From Micromonospora antibiotica (GTDB lineage: Bacteria > Actinomycetota > Actinomycetes > Mycobacteriales > Micromonosporaceae): a stretch of DNA of 64,000 nucleotides. Positions 7,759-18,500 of the stretch are shown here, piece by piece (the stretch's first letter is position 1; each line of letters starts with the position of its first letter). Below the pieces are notes generated by a model. That model was not told where the DNA came from and did not search any database. It was given only the letters and a program-made list of their open reading frames with translations. The DNA is taken from contig NZ_JAGFWR010000006.1 in NCBI RefSeq assembly GCF_017599305.1, positions 1 through 64,000 of the forward strand, read 5' to 3'. The translations under genes were made by a program, and so were the position numbers.

Positions 7759-10347
7759 TCACCCCGACGGCGGGACGAACAGCCGCCCCGCCCCGTCGAC
7801 GCCGACCCCCACCGGCAACGGCGGGGTGCCGCCGCCCGGCACGTCCCCCACCCCGGCGACCGCCCGCAACCGCTGCAGCGTCTGCTCGCCACCCGGGGTC
7901 GGTCGGCCGGCCGGCAACTCCCGCAGGAACACCTGCCGCAGCTCGCGGTCCCCCACCGGCTCGTCCGCCAACACCTGGAAACAGGTCCCGGCGGGGAAGA
8001 CCGCCGTACCCTCGGTCCGGGGTCCGGTGTGGACGCCGGCGGATGTGGTGCGGGCCCCGGTGCCGGCCGTGCCGAGTCCACCCAGCCGGCGGGCGCCGAC
8101 GGACCAGATCACGAACTGCACCCCGGCGTCCGGCACCGGCGCGGACGTCGGGTCGACGTCGAGGAAGGCCGGCTCCACCAGCAGTGTGCCGGGCGGGTAG
8201 CCGCCCGGTGGTGCGACGGCCGCGGCGCGGAAGACCGGACCGAAGACCACCGGCAGGCGACGCAGCCCGTAGCCCACCCAGCGGGCCAGCACCGCCGCAT
8301 CGTCGGCCGGCACGGCGTCGCCCCGCAGGACCGCGTTCACCGTCTCCCGTTCCCCGACGCAGTAGGCGCGGACGGCGACCAGGCCCGCCGGCAGGTCCGG
8401 CGCGCTCACCGCGGCCACCCGCAGGCCGGGTTCCTCCGCCAGGGTCCGGGTCACCACCTGCGTGTACGAGTCGTAGCGGCCGGCGAGGATCCGCCGCAGC
8501 GCCGTCCGGTCCCCGGCGGTGGGCGCACTCCCGTCCAGCCGGAACGTCACCGGGACCCGCGTCGGGCCCGGCGGGGCCGGCCGCGGTCCGGGGACGACGG
8601 CCGGCGGCACGCCGGGGCCGCCGGCCACCGGGCCGGGTGCCGGTTCCGGTCGGCCCGGCACCGCGTCGGGCGTCCCGACCGGGATGTCCGGACGGCCGAG
8701 TGCCGGGGCCGGTTGGTCGGGAGCTGCGACGGGTGGCACGGTCGGGCCGGGGGTCGGGCTCTCCGGGCCGGGCGGGGGCGCGTCCGTCGGCTGCGGGGCC
8801 TGCGGACGACCCTCCCCGGTCACCTCCGGCGACGCGACCCGCAGCAGGTCGAGCCGGGGAGCGGCGATCCGCTGCCACCGGTCCACACAGTCCACCGGCA
8901 CGGCTGCCGGGTCGACGGCCGACGCGGACACACCGACCAGGAGCACCCCCGGGGTGTCGCGGGCCGTACCGGAACCGTCCGACGGCACGGCGGCCGGCCC
9001 GGCCCGGCGGGCGGCGGTCACGACGGGCCCGGCACGGGTCATGGCGGGCGCGGTGCCGGTCGTGGCCGGCGCGGCACCGGTCATGGCCGACGCGTCGTCA
9101 GGTGGTTCGGAGGTGGCGGGCGCGACGGGTGGCGTGGGGGACGCGGCGGGCAGGTCCGCCGGGGCGGGGAGCACCGGGCCGAGGTCGGTCACCGTGCGGG
9201 CGGTGCCCGCCGCCGGCCGGGGACGCCACCGGCGGAACGTTCCCGTGGTGGTCAGCAGCCCCGTCGCGGTGACCTCGACCCGGGCGTCACCGGCGACGAC
9301 CGGAGCGCCGAGGGCGTCGGCGAGAGCCCCGAACAGCATCCCGGCCGTGGCCGGGTACGGTGCGTCCCCGCAGAGCACCACGGGTCGCCCGGTACGCCGC
9401 AGGGCAGCCAGGTGACCGGCGAGCACCCCGGGTGGCACCGGCCGCCCGTCCACCTGGAAGCCGCCCGCACCGAGCGCCACCTCGACCAGGTAGACGTCGA
9501 GCGGCACCGGAGCCTGCCGGCCCGGGTCCGCGACGTCGTCCCGCCCCACCGGCGTGCCGACGGTCGGCGGGCCGACGGGGTCGGGCAGGAAGGACCAGCC
9601 ACCGGGGACCGGTCGTCCCGGCGGGCAGCCCCGGTCACCGGCCGACTGCCCGCCGGGAGCACCCGGACCGCCACCACCCGCCGGTTCCGGCCGTCCCGCG
9701 TCCGCAACGGACCGGACAGGCCCGACGGACCGGGCGGGCAGGGTGGGTTCAGCGGACAGCGCGGGCACGGCAGGCGGGGCGGGTTCGGGGGCACCGGGGC
9801 GGCGCGGCCCGGCGGGCGGCGGCCAGGCGGCGGGCAGCCACGTGTAGCCGTCGCCGACCGGGGCGACCAGCCAGCCCTCGGGGCCGCCGACCGGCCGGGA
9901 CGACCCGGCAGGCGGCGGGCACCAGGCGGCGGGCGGGTGCTCCGGTCGGGCCGATCCGCCGTCGGCGACGATCCACCGGCGGGCCGCCGGCACCCCCCGG
10001 GTGGACACGGCCGGGGCGTCCAGCGGCACCGCCCCGTCGATCCCGAGATCCGTGGCGAGGCCGGCCGCCAGGTCCGGCACCGCCACCGGGTCGGCGTATC
10101 CGCCGAGCGGGACCAGCCGGAACCCGGCGGCCGACCCGCCGAGCTGACGGGGCAGCAGGTCGGCCAGGAGAGCGAACAGGTCCGGGCGGGCCGACACGGC
10201 CGCCGAGCAGAGCACCACGGTACGGTCCGGGTCGGCCGGCAGCCGGGCGGCCACCCCGGCCAGGGCGGCGTACGGCTCCGTGGCGGCGTGGACGAGGAGC
10301 ACGGCACCGACGACGGCGGCGTGTACGGGGTCGGGCGGGTCGGTCAT
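7759..10347 (-). CDS. Secretion-cluster protein with degenerate ADP-ribosyltransferase-like C-terminus
   Basis: 862 residues; the ATG overlaps the stop of the upstream gene by four bases (ATGA), so the two are translationally coupled. The N-terminal third is Ala/Leu-rich with GRPVVLCGDAPYPATAGML, a cysteine-bearing segment of a kind also common in giant actinobacterial toxins. A Pro-rich middle (about 480-600) follows. The last 240 residues read like an ADP-ribosyltransferase: an AVRAYC strand, GPVFR near 706 (Arg of R-S-E), EPAFLDV near 727 in place of FLSTS, and EGTAVFPAGTCF near 779 in place of ExE-FPxGT. The serine and catalytic glutamate are therefore missing, and it is more likely a binding or scaffold protein than an enzyme. 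The family call is by motif only. A gap of 109 bases without promoter features separates it from the ATPase gene. Confidence 0.6.
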   Translation of the reverse strand: MTDPPDPVHAAVVGAVLLVHAATEPYAALAGVAARLPADPDRTVVLCSAAVSARPDLFALLADLLPRQLGGSAAGFRLVPLGGYADPVAVPDLAAGLATDLGIDGAVPLDAPAVSTRGVPAARRWIVADGGSARPEHPPAAWCPPPAGSSRPVGGPEGWLVAPVGDGYTWLPAAWPPPAGPRRPGAPEPAPPAVPALSAEPTLPARSVGPVRSVADAGRPEPAGGGGPGAPGGQSAGDRGCPPGRPVPGGWSFLPDPVGPPTVGTPVGRDDVADPGRQAPVPLDVYLVEVALGAGGFQVDGRPVPPGVLAGHLAALRRTGRPVVLCGDAPYPATAGMLFGALADALGAPVVAGDARVEVTATGLLTTTGTFRRWRPRPAAGTARTVTDLGPVLPAPADLPAASPTPPVAPATSEPPDDASAMTGAAPATTGTAPAMTRAGPVVTAARRAGPAAVPSDGSGTARDTPGVLLVGVSASAVDPAAVPVDCVDRWQRIAAPRLDLLRVASPEVTGEGRPQAPQPTDAPPPGPESPTPGPTVPPVAAPDQPAPALGRPDIPVGTPDAVPGRPEPAPGPVAGGPGVPPAVVPGPRPAPPGPTRVPVTFRLDGSAPTAGDRTALRRILAGRYDSYTQVVTRTLAEEPGLRVAAVSAPDLPAGLVAVRAYCVGERETVNAVLRGDAVPADDAAVLARWVGYGLRRLPVVFGPVFRAAAVAPPGGYPPGTLLVEPAFLDVDPTSAPVPDAGVQFVIWSVGARRLGGLGTAGTGARTTSAGVHTGPRTEGTAVFPAGTCFQVLADEPVGDRELRQVFLRELPAGRPTPGGEQTLQRLRAVAGVGDVPGGGTPPLPVGVGVDGAGRLFVPPSG

Positions 10348-11432
10348 CGTCGGTCAGCCCGCCGTCGGACCCCGCCGGTGGCCTCGACCAGCGCCGCCCG
10401 GGACCGGTGCACCGCCACCGCGTCCACGTCGGGGGGCGCGTAGCCGGCCGCCCGGATCGCCGCCAGCAGGCCCTCGTCCGGGGCGATCCGGTACCGGGTG
10501 AGGTAGTGCGCGGTGGCGGCGGACCAGATCCACCGGCCGTCGCCGAGCAGGTCCACCGGCACCGTGCGGCCCGGGGTGACCACGTCGGGCACCCCGGCCG
10601 GGCCGGTCAGCAGGGGGAACCCGGCGGCGAGGTAGCCGGCGACCCGGTTCGCCTCCGCGGTCGACAGTCGGGCCCGGTCGGGGCCGAACGTCGGGTTCCC
10701 GGTCGCGTCGAGGGTGTCGAAGGTCGCCGCGACGCGTACCCGCTCGGCCGGTCGTGCGGCCCAGAGCAGGACGGCCCCCGCGAGCGCCCGCCGGTGGTAC
10801 GCCGGCAGCCCGGCGAGGTGCCCGAAGACCTCGACCAGCGGTTCGGTCTCGCCCACCGCCGCCAGGGCGGCCTGGAGCCGCGCGGTGAGCGCGACCGCCC
10901 CGGTACGGGCCTGAACCAGATAGACCCGGGTGGCCGACGGGTACGGCGTGGCCGACGCCGGGCGTCGCCAGACCCGCCACAGCCCGGCGGGCTGTGCCGC
11001 CCCGCCACCGAGGGCGCCGACGGCGGCCCGGTCGACCTCGTCCACGCCGTCGGACGCGACGTCCCCGACGGGCGGGTGCACAGCGGAGCTGGCCGACCCG
11101 GTCGGCCCGGCGGTGTGACCGTTGCCGGGCTGGCCGGGGTCGGTGGGCGGGTCGGGTGTCCAGAGGTAGGGCGGGGTGCGGTCGTCCCCGGCGCGGGGCA
11201 GGTCGGCGAGCAGGTCGTCGGGCGCACCGGCGGCGACGAGCACCCCGCTGAGCAGCAGCACGTCGGGGTCGGTCAGCCGGATCTGCCGGGCGACGGCGGC
11301 GAAGGCCACCATCCGGGCCACCTCGGTCACCGCACCGTCGGCCAGCCGGGCGCGGGCGGTGCCGAGCAGCGCGGCGGGGGCCTGCCCGGCGATCCGCAGC
11401 AGGAGCCGGTGCATCGCCGACGGCACGCTCAT
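10344..11432 (-). CDS. Uncharacterised secretion-cluster protein, paralogue B
   Basis: 362 residues, not a family I recognise. ATG 11432 overlaps the stop of paralogue A by four bases. Its own ECF-type promoter puts the expected transcription start on or next to this ATG, so it may be leaderless; GTG 11426, with GGAGG 7 bases upstream, is an alternative start. Features shared with paralogue A: MHRLLLRIAGQAP / VHRLLLRLAGQAP near the start, an aromatic LWRVWR motif, VYLVQA, PLVEVFG, a helix YHRRALAGAVLLWA, and GDGRWIWSAATAHYLTRY near the C-terminus, followed by LLAAIRAAGY and AVAVHRS. It has no signal peptide or membrane helix and is presumably cytosolic. It could be a chaperone or adaptor for the giant protein (inference from position only). 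Confidence 0.72.
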   Translation of the reverse strand: MSVPSAMHRLLLRIAGQAPAALLGTARARLADGAVTEVARMVAFAAVARQIRLTDPDVLLLSGVLVAAGAPDDLLADLPRAGDDRTPPYLWTPDPPTDPGQPGNGHTAGPTGSASSAVHPPVGDVASDGVDEVDRAAVGALGGGAAQPAGLWRVWRRPASATPYPSATRVYLVQARTGAVALTARLQAALAAVGETEPLVEVFGHLAGLPAYHRRALAGAVLLWAARPAERVRVAATFDTLDATGNPTFGPDRARLSTAEANRVAGYLAAGFPLLTGPAGVPDVVTPGRTVPVDLLGDGRWIWSAATAHYLTRYRIAPDEGLLAAIRAAGYAPPDVDAVAVHRSRAALVEATGGVRRRADRR

Positions 11433-12517
11433 GCCTCCACAACGGGGGGTCCGCCGTGATGGTTCACCCCGGTCCGGTCGGGGTCGCAGATCGCCGAGAA
11501 GAGGTACGACAGCGAACGGTGCACCGCCACCGCGTCGAGGGTCGGGGCCGTGTAGTCGGCGGCCCGGATCGCCGCGAGCAGGTCCGGTTCGGGGGCGAAC
11601 CCGTACTGGTCGGCGTAGTAGGTGACCGCCTCCGACCACAGCCACCGCCCGTCGCCCCGGACACCCGTGGGCACCGGGTCGGCGGCCGACGCCGGATCGA
11701 AGCCGTCAGCCGACCGGTGCGGGCTGGTCAGCAGCGGCACCCCCGCGCCGAGGTAGGCGACGACCCGTTCCGCCTCGTCGTCGCCGAGGGTGCCGGGTGG
11801 GTCGGCGGGGTCCGGTGGGGTGGCCGTCCGCAGCGGCCCGGCGGGGCGGTCCGCCCAGAGCAGCGCCGAGTAGGCCAACGCCCGCCGCTGGTACTCCGGC
11901 AGCTCCACCGGCTCACCGAACGCCTCCACCAGCGGATGCCGTTCCCCGGCCGCTTCCAATGTGGACCCGATCCGGGCGGCGAGGGCGACCGGCTCCGCGC
12001 CCTGCACGAGGTAGAGCCGCTTCGGCACCGGATACGGCGTGTCCGCGGCCGGGTACCGCCAGGCCCGCCAGAGCCCCACCGGCCCGGGTGCGGCAGCCAC
12101 CGCGGCGATGGCGGCCCGGTCGAGGTCGTCGGGCCCGCCCGGGCCGTCCCCACCCACGGTCAGGTCCATGCTGTACGGCATTCGCCCGCCGGCCCCGGCC
12201 AGCACCTGTGGGCCCACCGGGGCCATCCCGTACGCCACCGGCGGGGCTTCGCCGGTGGACAGCCCGGCGAGCACGTCGTCGTCCGTGCCGGCGTCGGCCA
12301 GGAGCCCGGCGAGCAGTACCTGCTCGGGTGCGGTGAGCCCGACGCCCCCGGTCAGGCAGGTGAACGCCACCGCCTGGGCCACCTCGGCCAGCTGATCCGC
12401 CGCGAGCCACTGCCGGGCCGCGCTGACCACCTCGTCCGGGGCCTGCCCGGCGAGGCGCAGCAGCAGCCGGTGCACGGCGGTACGCCGATCGGTGGTCGGC
12501 CCGGTCGTCGTGGTCAT
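11429..12517 (-). CDS. Uncharacterised secretion-cluster protein, paralogue A
   Basis: 362 residues from ATG 12517, exactly the same length as paralogue B downstream. Shared landmarks: VHRLLLRLAGQAPDE, LWRAWRYPAADTPYPVPKRL, PLVEAFGEPVELPEYQRRAL, GDGRWLWSEAVTYYADQYG and LLAAIRAADYTAPTLDAVAV. The pair clearly comes from a tandem duplication. No known domain is recognised and no membrane segment is seen. It lies 31 bases after the stop of the giant gene and carries its own ECF-type promoter, whose -10 box is 7 bases from the ATG, again suggesting a leaderless message. Its stop overlaps the next start (ATGA). A role as adaptor or chaperone for secretion is inference from position only. Confidence 0.72.
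   Translation of the reverse strand: MTTTTGPTTDRRTAVHRLLLRLAGQAPDEVVSAARQWLAADQLAEVAQAVAFTCLTGGVGLTAPEQVLLAGLLADAGTDDDVLAGLSTGEAPPVAYGMAPVGPQVLAGAGGRMPYSMDLTVGGDGPGGPDDLDRAAIAAVAAAPGPVGLWRAWRYPAADTPYPVPKRLYLVQGAEPVALAARIGSTLEAAGERHPLVEAFGEPVELPEYQRRALAYSALLWADRPAGPLRTATPPDPADPPGTLGDDEAERVVAYLGAGVPLLTSPHRSADGFDPASAADPVPTGVRGDGRWLWSEAVTYYADQYGFAPEPDLLAAIRAADYTAPTLDAVAVHRSLSYLFSAICDPDRTGVNHHGGPPVVEA
11440..11466 (-). promoter_or_regulatory. ECF-type promoter of paralogue B
   Basis: On the minus strand: TGAACC (11466-11461), 16 bases, CGTTG (11444-11440). The box is followed by TGGAGGC and then ATG, so the predicted start of transcription coincides with the start codon. The motif lies inside the last codons of paralogue A (HHGGPPVV), so coding and promoter functions overlap. 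Confidence 0.75.
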
Positions 12518-12524
12518 GCCCCCA

Positions 12525-12551
12525 CAACGGCCCCCGGGGCGTGCCGGTTCA
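12525..12551 (-). promoter_or_regulatory. ECF-type promoter of paralogue A
   Basis: On the minus strand: TGAACC (12551-12546), 16 bases, CGTTG (12529-12525), then TGGGGGC and ATG. The first three bases of the -35 box are the TGA stop of the giant gene, so the stop codon and the promoter share sequence. The whole block matches the one upstream of paralogue B, suggesting that the promoter was duplicated with the gene. Confidence 0.76.
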
Positions 12552-15500
12552 CCCCCGATCGGCCGCCGGTCGCGGGGTGCGCCGTCGGCGGCGTGGCGGG
12601 CTGCCGGGGCGGTCCGGTACCGGGGCGGGTGTGGTCGACGGCGCGCCGGGCGGGTACACCGGCAGTCCGGGGAGTCCGGTGACCAGGATGTCACCGAGAC
12701 CCGGCACGACGACGGTGTCCGGCAGGGCCACCCCCGCCAGGACCATCCCCACCAGGACCGCGCCCGAGGGCACCACCGTGCCCGACGGGACCGGACCGGC
12801 CGGCACCGTGCCCGGCGGGACGGCAGTAGCCGGACCGGCGTCCCGGTGGGCGACCGGGGGGACGGCGGTGCCGGCGGGTCGGTCGGCGGTGGCGACCGGG
12901 GCCGGCTCCGGGCGCGGTCGGTGTCGGGCGTTCGGCTCCCGCGTCGGCAGCATCCGGCTGGCCTCGTCGACGGTGATGACCGGGGTGTCGGCGGCGGCGA
13001 GCGCATCCAGGGCACGGGTGGTGTCGTCGACCGTCTCCGGGTCGGTCGCGTAGCTGTCCAGCGAGCCGGGTTCGGCCCGGCCGACCAGGGCCACGAAGTC
13101 ACGGGCCGGAAAGACGTACACCTGCGCGTCGTCCGGGGCGGTGAACGCGTCGGCGTCGACCACGAACCGGCGTACCACCGGGCCGTCGCCGGAGGGCAGA
13201 CCCACCTGCGCGAGGTGGTCGGCCATCCCCCGGGCCACCCCGTATGCGGTCTCCGGCCGGGTGAACACGGCGACGGGGGCGTACGGGTCACCGGTCGTGA
13301 GATGTACCCGTCCGGTGGCCGGGTCCTGGTACAGGTCGGTCGACACCGCCTCCGCAGCCCCGCTCTGCTGCCCCCGGGGCACCTCGACGACCAGGTGCAG
13401 CAGGACCTGACCGGGGCCCGGCCGGACCGTCCCGGGTCCGGTCACGCCCGTGGCAGACCGGACCGGGGTGGCCGGGCGGCGGGCCCCGGCAGCCGGCGCG
13501 TCGAGCACCCGGTCCGACACCGCACGCGGGTCGCCACCGGGAGCCTCCCGGTTGGCCAGTCGGACGAAGTCGGCCCGACCGGCCGCGATGCCGGCGCGGA
13601 CCTGTCCGGCGAGGCCGTGCATGGCACGCAGCCGGGGCCGGTCCGGCTCCCCGCCGTTCCAGAGGGCGCTCATCTGCTGCAGGGTGCGCAGCAGCGTCAT
13701 CCAGTCGGCGAGCGGGCCCGGCGCCCCGGGGATCCCGGCGAGAGCGCCACGGCCGGGGTCGCGGCTGATCCGGAACGTGTCCAGGGCGGCGGTCGCCGCG
13801 TCGAGCAGCCCGTCGAGCATCGCCTCCCGGGTGTCCAGGGCGAGCCGGTCGAGCTGCGCGTCGGTGCGCAGACCCACCACCGTCAGCGCGTCGTCGAGCC
13901 GGGCGAGCTCCCGGTCTGTCGCCGCCTGGTCGGGCTGGGGACGCAGCCAGCCGGCCAGCACCCCGACCGCCCCGGCGGCCCGGTCGATCGCCGCGAGATC
14001 GGCGGTGCCGGCACCGAGCCCGCCGACCACCTCGTGGTACGCGTCGAGCGCCGCAGCGGCAGCCCCGAGGGCGCGTGAATCCGCGACCGGTCCGGGGCCC
14101 CCGGTCACGCCGAACCACAGCGCCCCGAGTGCCTGGGTCAGCAGTTGCCAGCCGTAGACCTGCATGATCGGCCCGTCCAGCGCGATCCCGGTGGCGTCGC
14201 GCAGCCGGGTCAGCTCGGCACGGAACCGGGCCAGCGCCGCGACGTGGTCCGTGTCGTCCGCCTGGTCGCCGTCGACCAGCGGCGTCAGGTCGAGGTCGCG
14301 GTGGGCGGCCGGGGCCAGCTCGATCAGCGGCGTCAGGTCGACGATCACGTCGAGCGTCCCGGTCGCGCGGCTGACCAGCCCGGCGACCTCGACGTCGCCG
14401 GTGCGCCACTGCTGCGCCCACCGGCCCACCAGCCACCGGAAGTCGTCCAGCACGCCACGCACCTGGGCGGCGTGGGCCGCGAACGGGGCGGCCAGGGCCG
14501 GCGTGACGAGCACCGGCAGCAGCCGGACCAGGACGCTGCCGAGCTGGTGGACGACGACCGCCGCCGCGGTCTCCGGTTCCCCGGCGGGCAGCCCTTCGAG
14601 GGCCTGCCGCGCCTCGGTGACGCGCAGCAGCACGTCGTCGCGGAGGTCCCGACCGTCGTGGACTCCGCCGACCGCGCTGCCGGACGTCGGGACGTCGGCG
14701 TACACCGGGCCGGGGAGCACCCGGCGCAGGGACAGCTCGATCTGCATCCGGATCTGCTCACGGACCCCGTCGACGACCCCGTCGAAGGCGGTGACCTCGA
14801 CGAGGACCCGTACCGGGAGCATCCCGACGGGGAGCCGGGCGTCGAGCTGGCCCCGGAGGAAGTCGGCGGCGGCGTCGGCGAGGACGCGGGCCACGGCGTT
14901 GTCCCGGGAATCGGCGAGCAGCTCCGGGGGCACGCCCAGCACCAGACCGAACTCCACCGCCGTGCCGGCTGTCGCCGGCTGCGGCAGGCCGGCCAACCAG
15001 GAGGTGACCAGCGCGGCCCGCCGGGCGATCGCGTCGCGGGCCGGTACGGTCATCACCGCCCAGTCAGCTACCGGTTCAGCCGGGGTGAGCCGCTGGTGGC
15101 CCCCAACGGCCGTCGTCGGCGGGGTGTCGCCGAGCAGTTCCAGGTCCCACGGCCGGCGGAGCAGCTCCACCCGGTCGAGAACCGCCCGGACGGCGTGGTC
15201 CGCGGCGATCCGGACCGGGGCCTCGACGTCGAGGCGCTCGGGCCGGGTGCGCCAGGTGCGTTCCAGCTGGGCCGCCCTGACCGGTGGCACCGTCGGATCG
15301 GCTGCCGGAGGCTGCTGCCCCGGCTGGCCCGTCGTGCTCTGCGGTGCGAAGGGCGCGACACCGATCGGTCGGAGCACCGGGTCCACCGCCCGGTACTCCC
15401 CGTCGGCGTCCGGTTCGCCGACCAGCGCCGCCAGCAGGTGGAGGTGCCGCGAGCGCAGCCCGGCCCACCGCATGCCCCGTAGTTGGGCCTTCTCCTCGTC

Positions 15501-18500
15501 GGACAGCGCCGCCCGTTCCTCGTTGGACAGGGCGTCGGTGGGACGACCCGCGAGGTCGCCGAGCAGGCTGCCCGGCACGTGCGGGCGGTGCGGTGCGGTG
15601 GCGTCGCGGTACTCCTCGCGCAGGCCGAGCTGGTGGGCGAACTCGTGTACCAGGTCCTCCTCTGCGGCGTCGCGACGCCAGTGGAACTGGTCGATGGGCC
15701 CCTCGTCGATCACCTGCACCCGCAGGTGGGCGTCGTGCGGGGCGGCGGCCCGCTCCACGGTCACGTGCAGCAGGTCGCCGAACCGGTTGGGCAGCCGGTA
15801 CGCCGTCGCGTCGGCGCTGGTGTTGAACACCCGGTGCACCTCCCGTTCGAGGGCGGCGAACATCGCCCGACCGGTATCGTCGTCGAGCCACACCCGCACG
15901 GTCAGGTCGGTCACCGGCTGACCGCCGTACTGGAACCGGCGGGCCTCGAACCGCGACACGACCTCGTAGCGGTCGTCCCGGGCGGGTCCGGGCCGGCTGA
16001 CCGGGTCGACCCAGTGGTGCTCGCGGACCGCGACCTGTGCCATCGCGCGCCGGATCGTCCACTCCAACGGCTCGTCCTCCCCGCGCGGCACCGTGCCGGG
16101 TTCGGGGCGGGGCGGGGCCGGCTCCGCCCCGTCGGGCCCCAATGGGTCCGCAGTGCCAGGCTGCTGGTCCGGGGGCGGGGCGGTGATCACCGCGCGCAGG
16201 TCGGCGGGGACGGCACTCATGCTGCCCTTCTGGTCCGGCCGGAACACCCGCCATCCGCCGAGGCCGTCGTCGGTGGACACCATCCGGGCCGCGCCGGCGC
16301 GCGTCGTGATGTCGATGTCCGCCCCGTGGGTCAGGACCACCGGTGTGACGAGAAGTCCCGGCTGCTCGGCCACCGCCTGTCCGAGCACGTCGACCAGGGT
16401 CTGCGCCGCCGAGTGCGGCAGCGGGTGCCCGACGAGCACGAGACCCTCGACCGGTGTCAACTGGGCGATGACCGTCTCGACGACGGCCGTCGCCCAGCCG
16501 GGCAGGTACGTCGGCGCGTCGGGACCGGCGAAGACCAGCTGGCGGCTGCCGGACGCCCGGATCAGGGGCACCAGGTCGAGCACGTCGGGGTCCTCGGTGC
16601 CGAAGAGGGGCGGCAGGACATGCGCCACGTCCGGCGGGTACAGGTTCAGGCGGACCGTCGTCGGCTCCAGCAGGTCGACCCGGTCGTCCAGCGGGACGAG
16701 CACCCCGTCGGGGTCGACACCCCGCCGGACCCCCCGGTCGCTGTCGGCGTCGTACAGCGCCGGCAGGAACTCCAGCCAGGGCCGCGTGCCGTCGGGCCAG
16801 TCGACCCGCAGCTCCCCCGCATCCGGATCCCACCTCGGCATCGCCTCCCCCGCCAACGCGTAGACGGGCCGGCCGGTGAGGTCCGCGAGGCGTTGCAGGA
16901 AGACGTAGTGCTCGGGAAGGCCCACGTGCTGGACGACCCGGATCGCGGTCACCTCGTCGGAGACCGGCAACAGGGGGCGTAGCGACCAGTTCAGCGCGTA
17001 CAGCGGCAACTCGACGGTGAGCAGGCCGGGCGGGCCGGCGTGCCGCCACATCGGCCAGAGGTCCCGGTCGGGCAGGGCCAGCTGGAGGCCCCCCGGACGC
17101 TCCACCGCTATGCCGGTGACCTGCAACGCCTCGTCGAAGGCCGCCCCGGCCTCCCGGCGCAGCACGGCTGCCTCCACCTGGGCGGTGGCGCCGTCGACGT
17201 GCTGCGCGCCGAAGTACCGGACCTCCAGCACCATCAGCGGCAGCGCACCGTTGGACGTGTCGAAACCGTTGATCACGGTCATTCCGCCGTACCCGAGATG
17301 CTGCCGCACGTCTCCGCGGAGGTAGTCGATGATCGAATGTTGCTTGTTGTTGTTCTTCTCGTCGACGAAGGCGACGTTCTGGAGGAAGTCACCGACCAGC
17401 TTGACCCCGGTCCTCAGCTCGAAGCGCTCTTCGAGATCCGGGAACCGGTCCGTGAAGATCCCGCGGAACAACTGCGCGATCTCCGTGAAGTTGGCCTGGA
17501 AATAGGCCTGTGCCGCCGGGGACAACGCGTCGAGCAGCGTCCGCATGTCCTGCCGGGACAACGCCGCGACGTTCTCCTTGACCAGACCCCGGTGGAGCCA
17601 GGCTCCGGCGACGCCCGCGGTGTTGGAGTACAGCACGGTGGCGAAGCCGCGTAGCTCCGCGACGTCCCGGGGGTTGCCGCCCCCGTCGGCGAAGTGGTCG
17701 GCCACGGTGTCGGCGAAGGACAACGCGTCCTCCAGGTGGGGGCGGGCGTAGGAGGGGGACACACTCGTCGGGCTGCGCCAGGTGTGCCGGGCGACGTAGG
17801 TCAGGAACGAGTGGGCACCGGCGAGCGGGACCCCGATGCTGTGGTGCACCCGGGCGCCGGGCTCGCTGTCCGACGGGCGCGGGCCGACGTTCGCCTTGTG
17901 ACCGAGCGGTGTCAGCGCCACCTGGGGGAGGTGGCCGGCGGCCTGCACCGTGCCCAGGAGCTGGGCGAACGGGACGGGCCCGGTGAGCGCCGACAGGGCC
18001 TGACCCAACGCGGTCATCGCCGGATACAACGACTCGCCGCCGTGGTGGGCGTCCATCTCGGCGTCGGTGTCGGGTACGACGCCGACGATGACCTCCAGGA
18101 TGGCGACGGCCTCCTTGGTCCGCTTCGGGCCCGGTCGCCGGTAGAGCTGGCCGTCGCCGCTGTCGCGGAAGTAGGTCTTGGTCTCTACCTCGATGACTGT
18201 CGTTCCCTTGGGGTCCCTGGCGAGCGCTTTCGTCCGGGCCAGATCGGGCAGCGTCTCGGCGGTGGCGTCCGTGAACATGTCGGCGGCCGCGCTGAGGTCG
18301 AGCATCTCGAAGAACTCGAACTCCGTGCCATGGCCCAGGAAGGTCCGGTTCACCGGCGCGTCCACGATCGCCCGCGCCACCGAGGTCGAGGCGACGGGCG
18401 CGAACGTCCCGGTGTCGACGAGCGCCGCCGGATCGACAGTGCCCTCGGGATCCACCAGGACCGCACGGGCGGCGACCTCCGGGCCGAGGGCGTTGAGCCG

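Noticed and set aside
6837..10443. Plus-strand frames of 800-1000 residues opposite the ATPase and ART-like genes
   Set aside because: Composition is low-complexity and there is no ribosome site or motif; the minus-strand frames contain Walker and ART-like motifs.
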